Both the position numbers and the translations under genes were made by a program. Below the pieces are notes generated by a model. The model saw only the letters and a list, made by a program, of their open reading frames with translations, had not been told where the DNA came from and did not search any database. A stretch of 64,000 nt of DNA from Methylotuvimicrobium sp018830325 (lineage in GTDB: Bacteria > Pseudomonadota > Gammaproteobacteria > Methylococcales > Methylomonadaceae), in the NCBI RefSeq assembly GCF_044788715.1, contig NZ_CP173170.1:2480001-2544000 (forward strand), given 5' to 3'. Below are positions 42,696 through 50,921 of this stretch, one piece after another (position 1 is the stretch's first letter; the number at the start of each line of letters is the position of its first letter).

Positions 42696-43268
42696 TTACT
42701 TGTGATAAAGCGCTAAAACCTGTTTAACATAATTACGGGTTTCAGGATAAGGAGGAATGGAATTATTATATTTTTTTACCGCGCCTTCGCCAGCATTATA
42801 GGCTGCAACGGCCAATGTTAAATTTGAATTGAACATCTTTAGCAAATCCTTCAAATAGCGTGTACCGCCATTGATATTTTGCACCGGATCGGTACGATCT
42901 CGAACGCCGTAGCGCTTGGCGGTACCGGGCATCAATTGCATTAACCCTACCGCTCCCGCCGAGGAAATTGCTTGGGCATGGTAAGCGGACTCTGCTTGAA
43001 TAACGGCATGCAATAACTTTTCATCGACCTGATGTTTCGAGGCCGCTTTCGCAATGATATCGTTATATTTCTGCTTATTACTTTTCATTCGTCCCACAGC
43101 CCAATTGTAACTCGAAGGACGGGTGCGGATGATTCGCTTATAAAATCGATGAGAAGGCCGATCGGTATAATAAACTTTTCCGTCGGGCGAAACATACTTA
43201 TAAATATCGGCCGACAAAACCTCGGAGAACAAAAAAAAGGCTACATAGAAAAAAATCTTTTTTCGCAT
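42696..43268 (-). CDS. Lytic transglycosylase with DUF4124 region
   Basis: The product is about 190 residues. A signal peptide (KKIFFYVAFFLFSEVLSA) precedes a DUF4124-like stretch DIYKYVSPDGKVYYTDRP and an SLT domain. The SLT domain has the catalytic glutamate in LLHAVIQAESAYHAQAIS, then GAVGLMQLMPGTAKRYG and VAAYNAGEGAV. It cuts peptidoglycan. I use the ATG at 43268 because it sits immediately before the signal peptide; upstream residues in the longer frame look non-coding. Confidence 0.9.
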   Translation of the reverse strand: MRKKIFFYVAFFLFSEVLSADIYKYVSPDGKVYYTDRPSHRFYKRIIRTRPSSYNWAVGRMKSNKQKYNDIIAKAASKHQVDEKLLHAVIQAESAYHAQAISSAGAVGLMQLMPGTAKRYGVRDRTDPVQNINGGTRYLKDLLKMFNSNLTLAVAAYNAGEGAVKKYNNSIPPYPETRNYVKQVLALYHK

Positions 43269-43378
43269 GACTTGTTCCCAATTTTTATATTTCGAACGAT
43301 CAGTCCAAAGTATGCGTAACAATTGTCATAAACCTAAGGATTTCGTGATAAATAACATCCTGGAACTATGAGCTTTGT

Positions 43379-43484
43379 TGAGGGCTCGGTAACTCGCTTG
43401 ACAGGACGCCTTGAATACCTCCATGTAGGCTTGACGGCTGCTTTTCCTGCCGCCGACACCTGCCAATCGAGCTACCGAACTCTC
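43379..43484 (-). repeat. Long palindromic repeat, copy 1
   Basis: Read on the minus strand it contains GGTAGCTCGATTGGCAGGTG, TCGGCGGCAGG, GCCGTCAAGCCTACA and GGCGTCCTGTCAAGCGAGT. The two arms are imperfect inverted copies. Three more copies occur at 47047-47151, 47856-48002 and 49906-50061. No open frame of its own. Confidence 0.78.
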
Positions 43485-43562
43485 CATAAAATAGGGAAGT
43501 TATTTTCGACCAAATCCTAAGCACCATTTCACACAATCAGTATAGTTCAACTCATAAACACT

Positions 43563-45176
43563 TTATGTTTTATCGGCACTGCTTTTTGAATCAGCCAAAT
43601 ATTTGTCGATATCTTCCTTGGAAAACCCGATCTTCTTGGCTACCCGGTCGGCATGGCTGACTCTGGATATACCCTCTATCAACGTATAAGTGGGTGCACC
43701 GCCGGCAAATTCGACTTGTTTCGGCAAGCCGATGCCCTTCGCGACAAAATTATCGACTAATTGATGGTTATGTGTGATTAAAATAGTGCTATTGCCTTTT
43801 CGGTAAAAACCGTCAAGCACATTTGAAGACGACTCGAGCTTTTCTTCGAAGGTCGTGCCTTCGGATAGCTCATCGAGCACAACGAGGCTTTTAGCCGTCG
43901 TAGCCAAAAAGATATCCCGGGTTCTTTTTAGCTCGGTACCGAATCGCCCTTCTCCATCATCCAAATGACTTATTTCAGGTACTTGATAGAAAATCTTATC
44001 GGCAACGGTTAGAGTCGCTGATTTGACCGGTACATAGCAGCCGATTTGCCCTAATAGTTGAATTTGCGTGACCGTTTTACAAAATGCTGTTTTACCACCG
44101 CTGTTGGGGCCCGTAACTAAAACCAGCTTATCATCATCCAATTGAAAATCGTTACCGACATACTCCGGATTCTGGTAAGCAAGAACAGGATTGCGCGCAT
44201 TAACCAGATTGATACGATGATGATCAGCCTCAATAAAATGCGGCAGAGCAAGATCCCCACCAAAGCTTTCTCGGAACCTTATAAAAGCAAGCAATTCATC
44301 TAATTGGCCAAGCGCATCTAAGGTTTCGCCAACCGCTTGCGAAATTTTAAACTCATTGCGTAACGGAATAATACAACTGTCCCGATCAAAACCGCCAACT
44401 ATAGGAAAATAAATTAATAGTAGCGGCACAAAGAAAATCGATGCCACCGGTATCGATTCCTTCGAAATACTAAACAAGTTGGTAGGAAAGAAGTTCGCAA
44501 GCGCCCAAAGCACCCCAAAAAAAAGAGCAATTAATAAGGGTTTAAAGAGATTAGGCTTAAAAATAATCGCTGGAATCCACGATCCTTTTCGTTCTGGTTT
44601 GCTCTGTATGCCTTGTTCGCTGATAAATACCGGGCCTTTCATCAACGAATAAGCTCGGCTATCGGTAAAGTTTTTAATCTGCCCCAACACCTCATTCAGA
44701 TAGGTGCTTTGCGTTTCAGGCACGGTCTTGACTTGACCAACTAGGTCCAACATGAACCGGGTGCCACGTTTGTATTGAAGATAGCCGAAACCTTCGATTT
44801 CATTTTCTTCACGCGCTGTTCCGAAAGAGCCCAAAAACTCTCCGTATAACAACAAATAAAGATTCTTTTCATTACTCGAGGCTTGTTCAACAATGCCTTG
44901 AAGCTGTTGCCTCAATTCGGCGTCATCAGCAATGGCTTCGGTCGCTTGTTGCTTCGCTTTGATGGCTTCGATCGAGTCGAGCGGTTTGGCGAGCGAGCGA
45001 TACAAAACCGATTGTCCGGCGATAGTTTGAGCGTGATTTAAAGTATCGAAGATTTCATCGACTTCAATCGCGTTGAAAGCGCCTGCGTCGATTACGCCCT
45101 GTTCGCCCTCGGCAAATCGGCTTGATCGTATATCCGGCCAATTTTCAGGCCAAGTTTGTAATATTGTCGACTTCAT
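43563..45176 (-). CDS. Membrane-anchored MutS-like ATPase
   Basis: The product has 537 residues. The C-terminal half is a MutS domain V: Walker A LVTGPNSGGKTAFCKTVTQI, SHLDDGEGRFGTELKRT and Walker B SLVVLDELSEGTTFEEK. The N-terminal half has a helical lever-like region, then two hydrophobic segments near residues 207-255 (LLIALFFGVLWALANFF, then VASIFFVPLLLIYF). The mismatch-recognition domain is absent. Its role is unknown and mismatch repair is unlikely. It overlaps the next small gene by four bases. Confidence 0.83.
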   Translation of the reverse strand: MKSTILQTWPENWPDIRSSRFAEGEQGVIDAGAFNAIEVDEIFDTLNHAQTIAGQSVLYRSLAKPLDSIEAIKAKQQATEAIADDAELRQQLQGIVEQASSNEKNLYLLLYGEFLGSFGTAREENEIEGFGYLQYKRGTRFMLDLVGQVKTVPETQSTYLNEVLGQIKNFTDSRAYSLMKGPVFISEQGIQSKPERKGSWIPAIIFKPNLFKPLLIALFFGVLWALANFFPTNLFSISKESIPVASIFFVPLLLIYFPIVGGFDRDSCIIPLRNEFKISQAVGETLDALGQLDELLAFIRFRESFGGDLALPHFIEADHHRINLVNARNPVLAYQNPEYVGNDFQLDDDKLVLVTGPNSGGKTAFCKTVTQIQLLGQIGCYVPVKSATLTVADKIFYQVPEISHLDDGEGRFGTELKRTRDIFLATTAKSLVVLDELSEGTTFEEKLESSSNVLDGFYRKGNSTILITHNHQLVDNFVAKGIGLPKQVEFAGGAPTYTLIEGISRVSHADRVAKKIGFSKEDIDKYLADSKSSADKT

Positions 45177-45364
45177 GGTTTCTTCTTTCTATCGATAATT
45201 CCAAACACAAAAATGGCCGCAGTCACAATTCCGACCATCATGATGGTTTCTCTTGACGCTCCGAACAGATAAGCGATTCCACCGCCGATACCCATGCCGA
45301 GCCCGCTAAACGCTAAACTGCGCATCAGCCTACAAACCGCGCAATTTCTATCGTAGTCTTTCAT
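45173..45364 (-). CDS. Small membrane protein upstream of the MutS-like gene
   Basis: The product has 63 residues with two likely membrane helices: LMRSLAFSGLGMGIGGGIAYLF and TIMMVGIVTAAIFVFGII, ending in a basic DRKKKP. An N-terminal CAVC pair could bind metal. It overlaps the MutS-like gene by four bases, which suggests that the two products act together. Family unknown. Confidence 0.7.
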   Translation of the reverse strand: MKDYDRNCAVCRLMRSLAFSGLGMGIGGGIAYLFGASRETIMMVGIVTAAIFVFGIIDRKKKP

Positions 45365-45409
45365 CGCAAAACCTTACGAGGATTCAATGCCTACCTTTAT
45401 TGGCAAACA

Positions 45410-45952
45410 TTAACGATTGATCAAATTCAAAAACTCCGAGCGGGTACTAATTTCTTCCCTAAAAATTCCCGTCATCACTGACGTCGTCATCACCGAATTT
45501 TGTTTTTCGACACCGCGCATCATCATGCATAGATGTTTTGCTTCTATGACCACCGCAACACCTCTGGCATTGATGGATTTCTCGATAGCATCGGCAATCT
45601 GTTTAGTCAATTTTTCCTGGATCTGTAAGCGTCTAGCATACATATCGATAATTCGCGCAACCTTCGAAAGACCCAGCACCTTACCTTGAGGTAGATAACC
45701 GACATGGCATTTGCCAATGAAGGGTAATAGGTGATGTTCGCATAACGAATAAAGCTCGATATCCTTAACGATGACCATGTCTTCAGTATCGGCCTCAAAT
45801 ATAGCGTTATTTAACACATCGTCCAAAGATTTTTCATAACCGTTATTCAAAAACCTGAATGCATCCGATGCCCGCTTAGGCGTATCGACCAAACCTTCCC
45901 GGGTTACATCTTCGCCGACTGCTTCGATAATTTTGGAAAAATACTCTTCCAT
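45410..45952 (-). CDS. folE: GTP cyclohydrolase I
   Basis: The product has 180 residues. Zinc ligands are in YSLCEHHLLPFIGKCHVGYLP and the KHLCMMMRG segment; RLQIQEKLTKQIADAI and ARGVAVVIEA are typical. It catalyses the first step of tetrahydrofolate/pterin synthesis. Confidence 0.96.
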   Translation of the reverse strand: MEEYFSKIIEAVGEDVTREGLVDTPKRASDAFRFLNNGYEKSLDDVLNNAIFEADTEDMVIVKDIELYSLCEHHLLPFIGKCHVGYLPQGKVLGLSKVARIIDMYARRLQIQEKLTKQIADAIEKSINARGVAVVIEAKHLCMMMRGVEKQNSVMTTSVMTGIFREEISTRSEFLNLINR

Positions 45953-45991
45953 CGTTCGTTCTCGATAATTAAAAAAGCAGGCCAGTATACC

Positions 45992-46984
45992 TTATCGGGA
46001 TATTAAATCTAATGCCTTGAGTAGCGTATTTTGATCGGCCCCCAGTTTCGTCCCGTTTTCGCTAATATGCCTCCGCCAAGACCTGGCGCCGGGAACTCCG
46101 TGAAAAAGTCCAAGCAGGTGTCGTGCTATCGAATACAATCGCACACCTTGTTTTAATTGTTCACCAATATAAGGAAGTAAAACTTCTACTATTTCTTCAC
46201 GACTCTTAATTGCATGAAAGTCCCGGTAAAACAGTTCATCGACGCCGGCTAATAAATAAGGATTCTGATAAACCTCTCTTCCGACCATGACGCCATCGAC
46301 CTCATCATTAATGATAAGCGCTTGATCCAATGAATGGACGCCGCCATTCAAAATAATTTCCAATTCTGGAAAATCCCTTTTAATTCGATATACCACATCG
46401 TAGCGTAGCGGCGGAATTTCCCGATTTTCCTTTGGAGACAGTCCGCTCAACCAGGCTTTTCTGGCATGAATGATAAACACCCGGCACCCGGCTTCGGAGA
46501 CCAGAGTAATAAAACGATGTAACGCTTCGTAGGAATCTTGGTCGTCGATACCGATCCGACATTTGACGGTCACCGGAATCGACACGGCCCGATTCATTGC
46601 CGATAAGCATTCGGCAACTAATTCCGGAGTCTCCATCAAACATGCGCCAAATCGTCCATTTTGTACACGGTCGCTAGGACAGCCGACATTCAGGTTAACT
46701 TCGTGATAGCCGTAATCTTCGACCATTTTAGCGCATGCCGCCAGATCCTGTGGGTTACTGCCGCCCAATTGACATGCCAATGGATTTTCGTCTGGGTGGT
46801 ATTGTAAAAACCGATCCCTGTCGCCATGCAATAAGGCACCGGTCGTAATCATTTCGGAATATAAATAAGCGTGTTTTGACATCAACCGATAAAAATACCG
46901 GCAATGCCGGTCCGTCCAATCGAGCATCGGGGCAACGCAGAACCTTCTTGGCGTTATGATTTCCGGCGATGCTAAATCGGACAT
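45992..46984 (-). CDS. dusA: tRNA-dihydrouridine synthase A
   Basis: The product is 330 residues from MSDLASPEII. RRFCVAPMLDWTDRHCRYFYR near the start, LQLGGS-like ACQLGGSNPQDLAACA, NLNVGCPSDRVQNGRFGACLM (catalytic cysteine) and HARKAWLSGLSPKENR are DusA signatures. It reduces uridines 20/20a of tRNA using FMN. The frame stays open for 77 more codons upstream (to 47215) through a palindromic repeat. I regard that extension as non-native, although no strong Shine-Dalgarno sequence is seen at 46984. Confidence 0.93.
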   Translation of the reverse strand: MSDLASPEIITPRRFCVAPMLDWTDRHCRYFYRLMSKHAYLYSEMITTGALLHGDRDRFLQYHPDENPLACQLGGSNPQDLAACAKMVEDYGYHEVNLNVGCPSDRVQNGRFGACLMETPELVAECLSAMNRAVSIPVTVKCRIGIDDQDSYEALHRFITLVSEAGCRVFIIHARKAWLSGLSPKENREIPPLRYDVVYRIKRDFPELEIILNGGVHSLDQALIINDEVDGVMVGREVYQNPYLLAGVDELFYRDFHAIKSREEIVEVLLPYIGEQLKQGVRLYSIARHLLGLFHGVPGARSWRRHISENGTKLGADQNTLLKALDLISR

Positions 46985-47027
46985 TGATGTGATGACAGAG
47001 GCGTCTTTCGAGGTTTGAAAGTTACTG

Positions 47028-47155
47028 TGAAAGCCCCCGACCTGAAGAGGGGGGCGGTTGCTCGACTGACAGATGTCGGCGGAAGAGACTGCCGCCGTCA
47101 AGCTTACAGGGACGGATTCACTGCGTCCTGTCGGGCGAGAGACCTCCCTTTCAAT
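47028..47155 (+). repeat. Long palindromic repeat, copy 2 (in frame with dusA)
   Basis: It contains GGGGCGGTTGCTCGACTGAC, TGTCGGCGG, GCCGCCGTCAAGCTTACAGG and TGCGTCCTGTCGGGCGAGAG, with outer GTGAAAG. Its minus strand is open and continuous with dusA. Confidence 0.78.
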
Positions 47156-47208
47156 TGCATGGGTAATTTCAAGATCTTTATAAACGTTAGATTGAGTCAT
47201 GATTGCAT

Positions 47209-47769
47209 TTAGCAACTGTGCTGGGCTGGTTGTACCGTATTTTGTTGCAAGTGCTCATTTTTCAATTGAATATAATGCTGATACGAATATTCCAAAAATT
47301 CTTTTTCGCGATCCGTCAATGGACGAACCTGCTTGGCGGGACTGCCGATATAAAGAAATCCGCTTTCGAGCTTTTTGCCAGGCGGCACCAACGCACCGGC
47401 ACCGAGCATGACGTAATTTTCTAAAACCGCCCCATCCAAAATGATTGCCCCGATGCCGATTAAACAATAATCGCCGATGGTACAAGCATGAACCACCGCA
47501 TTATGACCTATCGTAACGCCTCTACCGATCGTTAAAGGATGACCTTGAGGCGAAAACGGGCCGGCATGTGAAACATGCAAGACCGACCCGTCTTGGACAT
47601 TAGTACCATCGCCGATACGTATCGACTCTACATCGCCTCGAATAACGGTTGAAGGCCAAACCGACACGTCGTCGCCCAATTCAACATCGCCAATGACGAC
47701 AGCGCTTTCGTCAATCAAAACCGAGCGGCCTAAAATAGGTTGCTTTTCGTTAAACTTTCTAATCGACAC
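47209..47769 (-). CDS. Gamma-carbonic-anhydrase-like hexapeptide protein
   Basis: The product has 186 residues forming a left-handed beta-helix: SVWPSTVIRGDVESIRIG, TNVQDGSVLHVSH (first histidine), TIGHNAVVHACTIGDYCLIG (two histidines) and VPPGKKLESGFLYIGSPAKQ. This matches the YrdA/PaaY group. Activity as a carbonic anhydrase is not certain for the group. The C-terminus overlaps the extended upstream frame of dusA by seven bases. Confidence 0.9.
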   Translation of the reverse strand: MSIRKFNEKQPILGRSVLIDESAVVIGDVELGDDVSVWPSTVIRGDVESIRIGDGTNVQDGSVLHVSHAGPFSPQGHPLTIGRGVTIGHNAVVHACTIGDYCLIGIGAIILDGAVLENYVMLGAGALVPPGKKLESGFLYIGSPAKQVRPLTDREKEFLEYSYQHYIQLKNEHLQQNTVQPAQHSC

Positions 47770-47855
47770 ATAACCTCCGGATGTTTACTATAATTTGGTT
47801 GAATTGACTTTAAAGTGGCGTGTTATCGTCGTCAATCGGCTTAGAAATTTTTACT

Positions 47856-48002
47856 GTGAAAGTACGATGCCGGCTCCGAGCAGGGTGCGGTTGCTCGATC
47901 GACAGGCGTCGGCGGCAGGGAAAGCCGCCGCCGAGCCTACACGGACGTATTCACGGCGTCCTGTCGGGCGAGTGACCGCACCCTCCAAAGCTCGCACTTT
48001 CA
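47856..48002 (+). repeat. Long palindromic repeat, copy 3 (most complete)
   Basis: Outer arms TGAAAGTACGA and TCGCACTTTCA, middle arms AGGGTGCGGTTGCTCGATCG and GCGAGTGACCGCACCCT, inner arms GGCGTCGGCGGC and GCCGCCGCCGAGCC. It fills most of the interval between the gamma-carbonic-anhydrase-like gene and the SPFH gene. Confidence 0.8.
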
Positions 48003-48118
48003 TTTGCCGGGGCGATGGCCAGGCCTTCATGAACGTTATTATATCTTTCCTAATAGGATTCGAGATATTCGAATGTTTAAATTGATGCTAAACAGACTGA
48101 AATATTGAGGTACCCGCT

Positions 48119-49126
48119 GTGATTTTTAACGGTATAAAACGGCAGCTTCGCTCCGTCATCCAATGGAATAACCCGCATCCGGAAGCGCTGCTCGAACAAT
48201 GGACAGACAACGGCGATGAAATCAAAAATGCTTCCAAGTTAATAGTCGGCCCCGGACAAGGCTGCATTTTTGTTTACGAAGGTAAAGTCAAAGCGGTCAT
48301 TCAAGAACCTTGCCTAGTCGAACTCAACACCGCGAATATTCCGTTTTGGACGACGATTAAAAAATTCATGCAGTTTTTTGTCAGCGAACATAAAGCCGCG
48401 ATCTATTTTTTCAGAAAAACTAAAGTTCTCGATCAAAAATGGGGAACCACATCACCCATCAAATATGAAGATCCGAAATATCATTTTCCGGTAGGACTGA
48501 AAGCCTACGGCAACTTCAGTTATCGAATTTTCGATGCCGAGGATTTTTTCAATAACGTCGTCGGCAATCATAACAATTTTTACATCAACGAGTTTCGCGA
48601 GGTTATGGCCGCGCGAATCATGCATCCTTTAGCCGATTATCTTGCCGAAAGCTGTTTTAGTTACGCCGACATCGATGCGAATCGCGAAGAAATCGCGTAC
48701 GGCATGCACATCAAATTATCGACCGCCTTTCAAAAACTCGGCTTTGAAATCACCGATTTTCGCATCGAAGGCACCGATTTCGACGACGATACGCAAACAC
48801 GCATCAAACGGATTGCCGACTTAACGGCCGAAACGCATGCCGCGCAAATCGCAGGTATCGATTATACGCAACTGCAACAACTAGAAGCGATGCGCGATGC
48901 AGCCAGAAACGAAAGCGGCGCGGCAGGACTCGGCATGGCCATGGGGGCGGGCCTAGGCTTCGGGCAGTCCATGGCGCAAACCGCTACACCGGTTCAAACC
49001 AGCCAACCGCAAGGTACTTCGGAAGCGGTACAAAAGTTAGCGCAATTAAAACAGATGCATGATTCCGGCTTGATTTCCGAGCAAGAATACGCCGATAAAA
49101 GAAAAGAAATTCTCGATCGTTTTTAA
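48119..49126 (+). CDS. SPFH-domain/virion-core-like protein with SHOCT tail
   Basis: The product has 335 residues from a GTG start with GAGG eight bases upstream. The N-terminal two thirds resemble the YdjI-type SPFH family (NASKLIVGPGQGCIFVYEGK, PVGLKAYGNFSYRIFDAEDF, KLGFEITDFRIEGTDFDDDT). A glycine/alanine-rich linker (GLGMAMGAGLGFGQSMAQ) leads to a SHOCT motif, KLAQLKQMHDSGLISEQEY. The function is unknown; relatives scaffold membrane or secretion-linked complexes. The next gene starts six bases later. Confidence 0.85.
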   Translation: MIFNGIKRQLRSVIQWNNPHPEALLEQWTDNGDEIKNASKLIVGPGQGCIFVYEGKVKAVIQEPCLVELNTANIPFWTTIKKFMQFFVSEHKAAIYFFRKTKVLDQKWGTTSPIKYEDPKYHFPVGLKAYGNFSYRIFDAEDFFNNVVGNHNNFYINEFREVMAARIMHPLADYLAESCFSYADIDANREEIAYGMHIKLSTAFQKLGFEITDFRIEGTDFDDDTQTRIKRIADLTAETHAAQIAGIDYTQLQQLEAMRDAARNESGAAGLGMAMGAGLGFGQSMAQTATPVQTSQPQGTSEAVQKLAQLKQMHDSGLISEQEYADKRKEILDRF

Positions 49127-49131
49127 GTCCT

Positions 49132-49794
49132 ATGAAACGCTGTCATAGCTGCTCTGCGCCGCTGCTCGCCAACACCAACCTGTGCCGCTATTGCGGTACG
49201 CGAAATGACGTCGACTTGCATGGAAAGCATCATTTTGTCACCATTGATCATGAATCGGAACGAAAATGTCCGCACTGCGCCGAGTCTTTACACACGGTTG
49301 GCTTAGACCTCGATGATGGCCTCGGCGAATTCATGATAGAACGCTGCGAACACTGTTTCGGCTTGTTTTTCGACCCCGGTGAGATTGAACGATTATTGAA
49401 AAGTTCGGTTTCTAATGTTTTCAGTATCAATCAACAATTGCTTCATAATATCAGTGTCGAGCGTTATCAAGCACACAGCAAAAAAGTTAAATACATCAGA
49501 TGTCCTGTATGCGATGCCTTCATGCGTCGCATTAATTACGGTCATCGAAGCGGCGTTGTCATTGACCGATGTAATGCACACGGAATATGGCTCGATAATG
49601 GGGAAATTACGCACTTGATGGAATGGAAAAAAGCGGGCGGATTACTACTACATGAACAAAAAATTCGCCATAAAAACCAAAGAAAGCAATATGTTAAATC
49701 TCCTTCAATACCTAGACCTACTTCCGAAAACGCAATGAGCGAACCCGTTTTGCTGGACACGCTATCTTCGTTAATTGCCAAACTTTTTAATTGA
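49132..49794 (+). CDS. Zinc-ribbon (zf-TFIIB type) protein
   Basis: The product has 220 residues with three zinc-knuckle regions: CHSCSAPLLANTNLCRYCGT, then CPHCAESL with CEHCFGLFFDPGEIERLL, and CPVCDAFM with VVIDRCNAHGIWLDNGEI. The W/F-x-D-x-G-E pattern is the zf-TFIIB-like signature. It probably works with the SPFH-like protein encoded just upstream; the pairing is frequent in bacteria. Confidence 0.85.
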   Translation: MKRCHSCSAPLLANTNLCRYCGTRNDVDLHGKHHFVTIDHESERKCPHCAESLHTVGLDLDDGLGEFMIERCEHCFGLFFDPGEIERLLKSSVSNVFSINQQLLHNISVERYQAHSKKVKYIRCPVCDAFMRRINYGHRSGVVIDRCNAHGIWLDNGEITHLMEWKKAGGLLLHEQKIRHKNQRKQYVKSPSIPRPTSENAMSEPVLLDTLSSLIAKLFN

Positions 49795-49806
49795 TCGCAT
49801 ACCCAT

Positions 49807-49855
49807 CGAAGATCAAAATTCGGCACCGGAGTGCCCGTCAAAGGATGCCGTTCAG
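49807..49855 (+). repeat. Repeat segment shared with the nifH upstream interval
   Basis: AAAATTCGGCACCG, GTGC and GTCAAAGGATGCCGT match 22169-22215 with few differences. It lies at the 5' end of a 1.1-kb gene-free interval. Confidence 0.6.
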
Positions 49856-49905
49856 CCAGCACTTAAATACCATGGGTTTTGGCCGTAAATAACTTCCCTA
49901 TTTTA

Positions 49906-50061
49906 GGGGGGCTCGGTTGCTCGATTGACAGGTGTTGGTGGCAGGGCAGATTTTTGCTCCTGCAAAATCTGCATTCATGCCGTCCTTGGCAATCAGCCGC
50001 CGCCGTCAAGCCTACACGGACGTATTCACGGCGTCCTGCCAAGCGAGTGACCGAACCCTCA
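49906..50061 (+). repeat. Long palindromic repeat, copy 4 (with internal insertion)
   Basis: GGGCTCGGTTGCTCGATTGACAGG, then an extra AGATTTTTGCTCC / TGCAAAATCT hairpin not present in the other copies, then GCCGCCGTCAAGCCTACACG and CGGCGTCCTGCCAAGCGAG. Confidence 0.78.
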
Positions 50062-50435
50062 ACAAGGATCATAGTTCCAGGACGTTATTTATTACGAAAT
50101 CCATAGTTCATTGGCCATGGTTAATTGTCTTGAATATTTAGGTGCTGGGTGAACGGCGGTCCTCGATAAACACACCCCATAACTTTTATTTTTACACGGT
50201 TTTTCAATCAAAGAGTGTAGCTACTCATTAGATTTGAACGAAAAAACGTCTAATAATTTAAAAGGCGCTGGGTTGATTCACTCCTTCCATACCAATCAGG
50301 TTGACGCTAAACCTTCATGGATTTACTACGGTCCTGGGCAGACACATCCTCCACCTTCACGACTTTTCAGGCTGACAGGAGTAGATATCAACAATTCCTC
50401 TGCTAATATGAAGGCTCGGCAAACCCTTACAACTT
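50062..50435. other. Gene-free interval between two repeats
   Basis: No gene is supported. A frame starting with TTG at 50234 is open for 102 codons but its last third is the neighbouring palindromic repeat and its content is not protein-like. No RNA gene was recognised. Confidence 0.4.
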
Positions 50436-50662
50436 CAGCAATTCCCAGTTTGAGAAATTTCTTCGTGCTCAGGGTGCGGGGTATGCCTGTCGAGGAACGC
50501 CGTAATTCCATCCATGGGGGCTTGGCGGCGGCTAAACGCTAGGGATGGCGTGTATTAGGGCAATGCAGGAACAATTGCCGAGGAGCAAAATTTGCCCCTG
50601 CTGCCGACATCCTCGCCAAGCACACTCCGCACCCTGTTTGATCCCCAAATTGGGAATTGCTG
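50436..50662. repeat. 227-bp palindromic MITE-like element
   Basis: Outer arms CAGCAATTCCCAGTTTG (50436-50452) and CAAATTGGGAATTGCTG (50646-50662) match at 16 of 17 positions. Inner arms CAGGGTGCGG and CCGCACCCTG are perfect and continue as imperfect repeats (GCCTGTCGAGGA / TCCTCGCCAAGC). It carries no transposase gene. Confidence 0.75.
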
Positions 50663-50921
50663 GTACAACTTTAACGAAACTACTTCGGATGCTTATTTCA
50701 GTTATAATGGGCAGCTCAATTTTTAAACTTATTTTCAAAGATCTTTGAATGACAAAAAATTTCTTATCCATTAAATGACGCTAAGTACATGACGACACTC
50801 ATACATTGACGGGAAACCAGCAAAATGCAACTGTTATTGAAGTATTCTATATTTTTTAACCGTTATTTAAGTTTTGCTGAATCTAATACCGCAATCAATT
50901 CAGCTTGAATGAGAAATCTAA

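Noticed and set aside
46985..47215. Native 77-residue N-terminal extension of DusA
   Set aside because: It is translated from a dispersed repeat also found in intergenic positions, and DusA of normal length begins at 46984.
47028..50061. CRISPR array from the repeated palindromes
   Set aside because: Copies are over 100 bases long, diverged and irregularly spaced by genes; there is no repeat-spacer pattern and no cas gene.
50234..50542. 102-codon frame starting with TTG
   Set aside because: The C-terminal third is read from a palindromic repeat and the rest is not protein-like.
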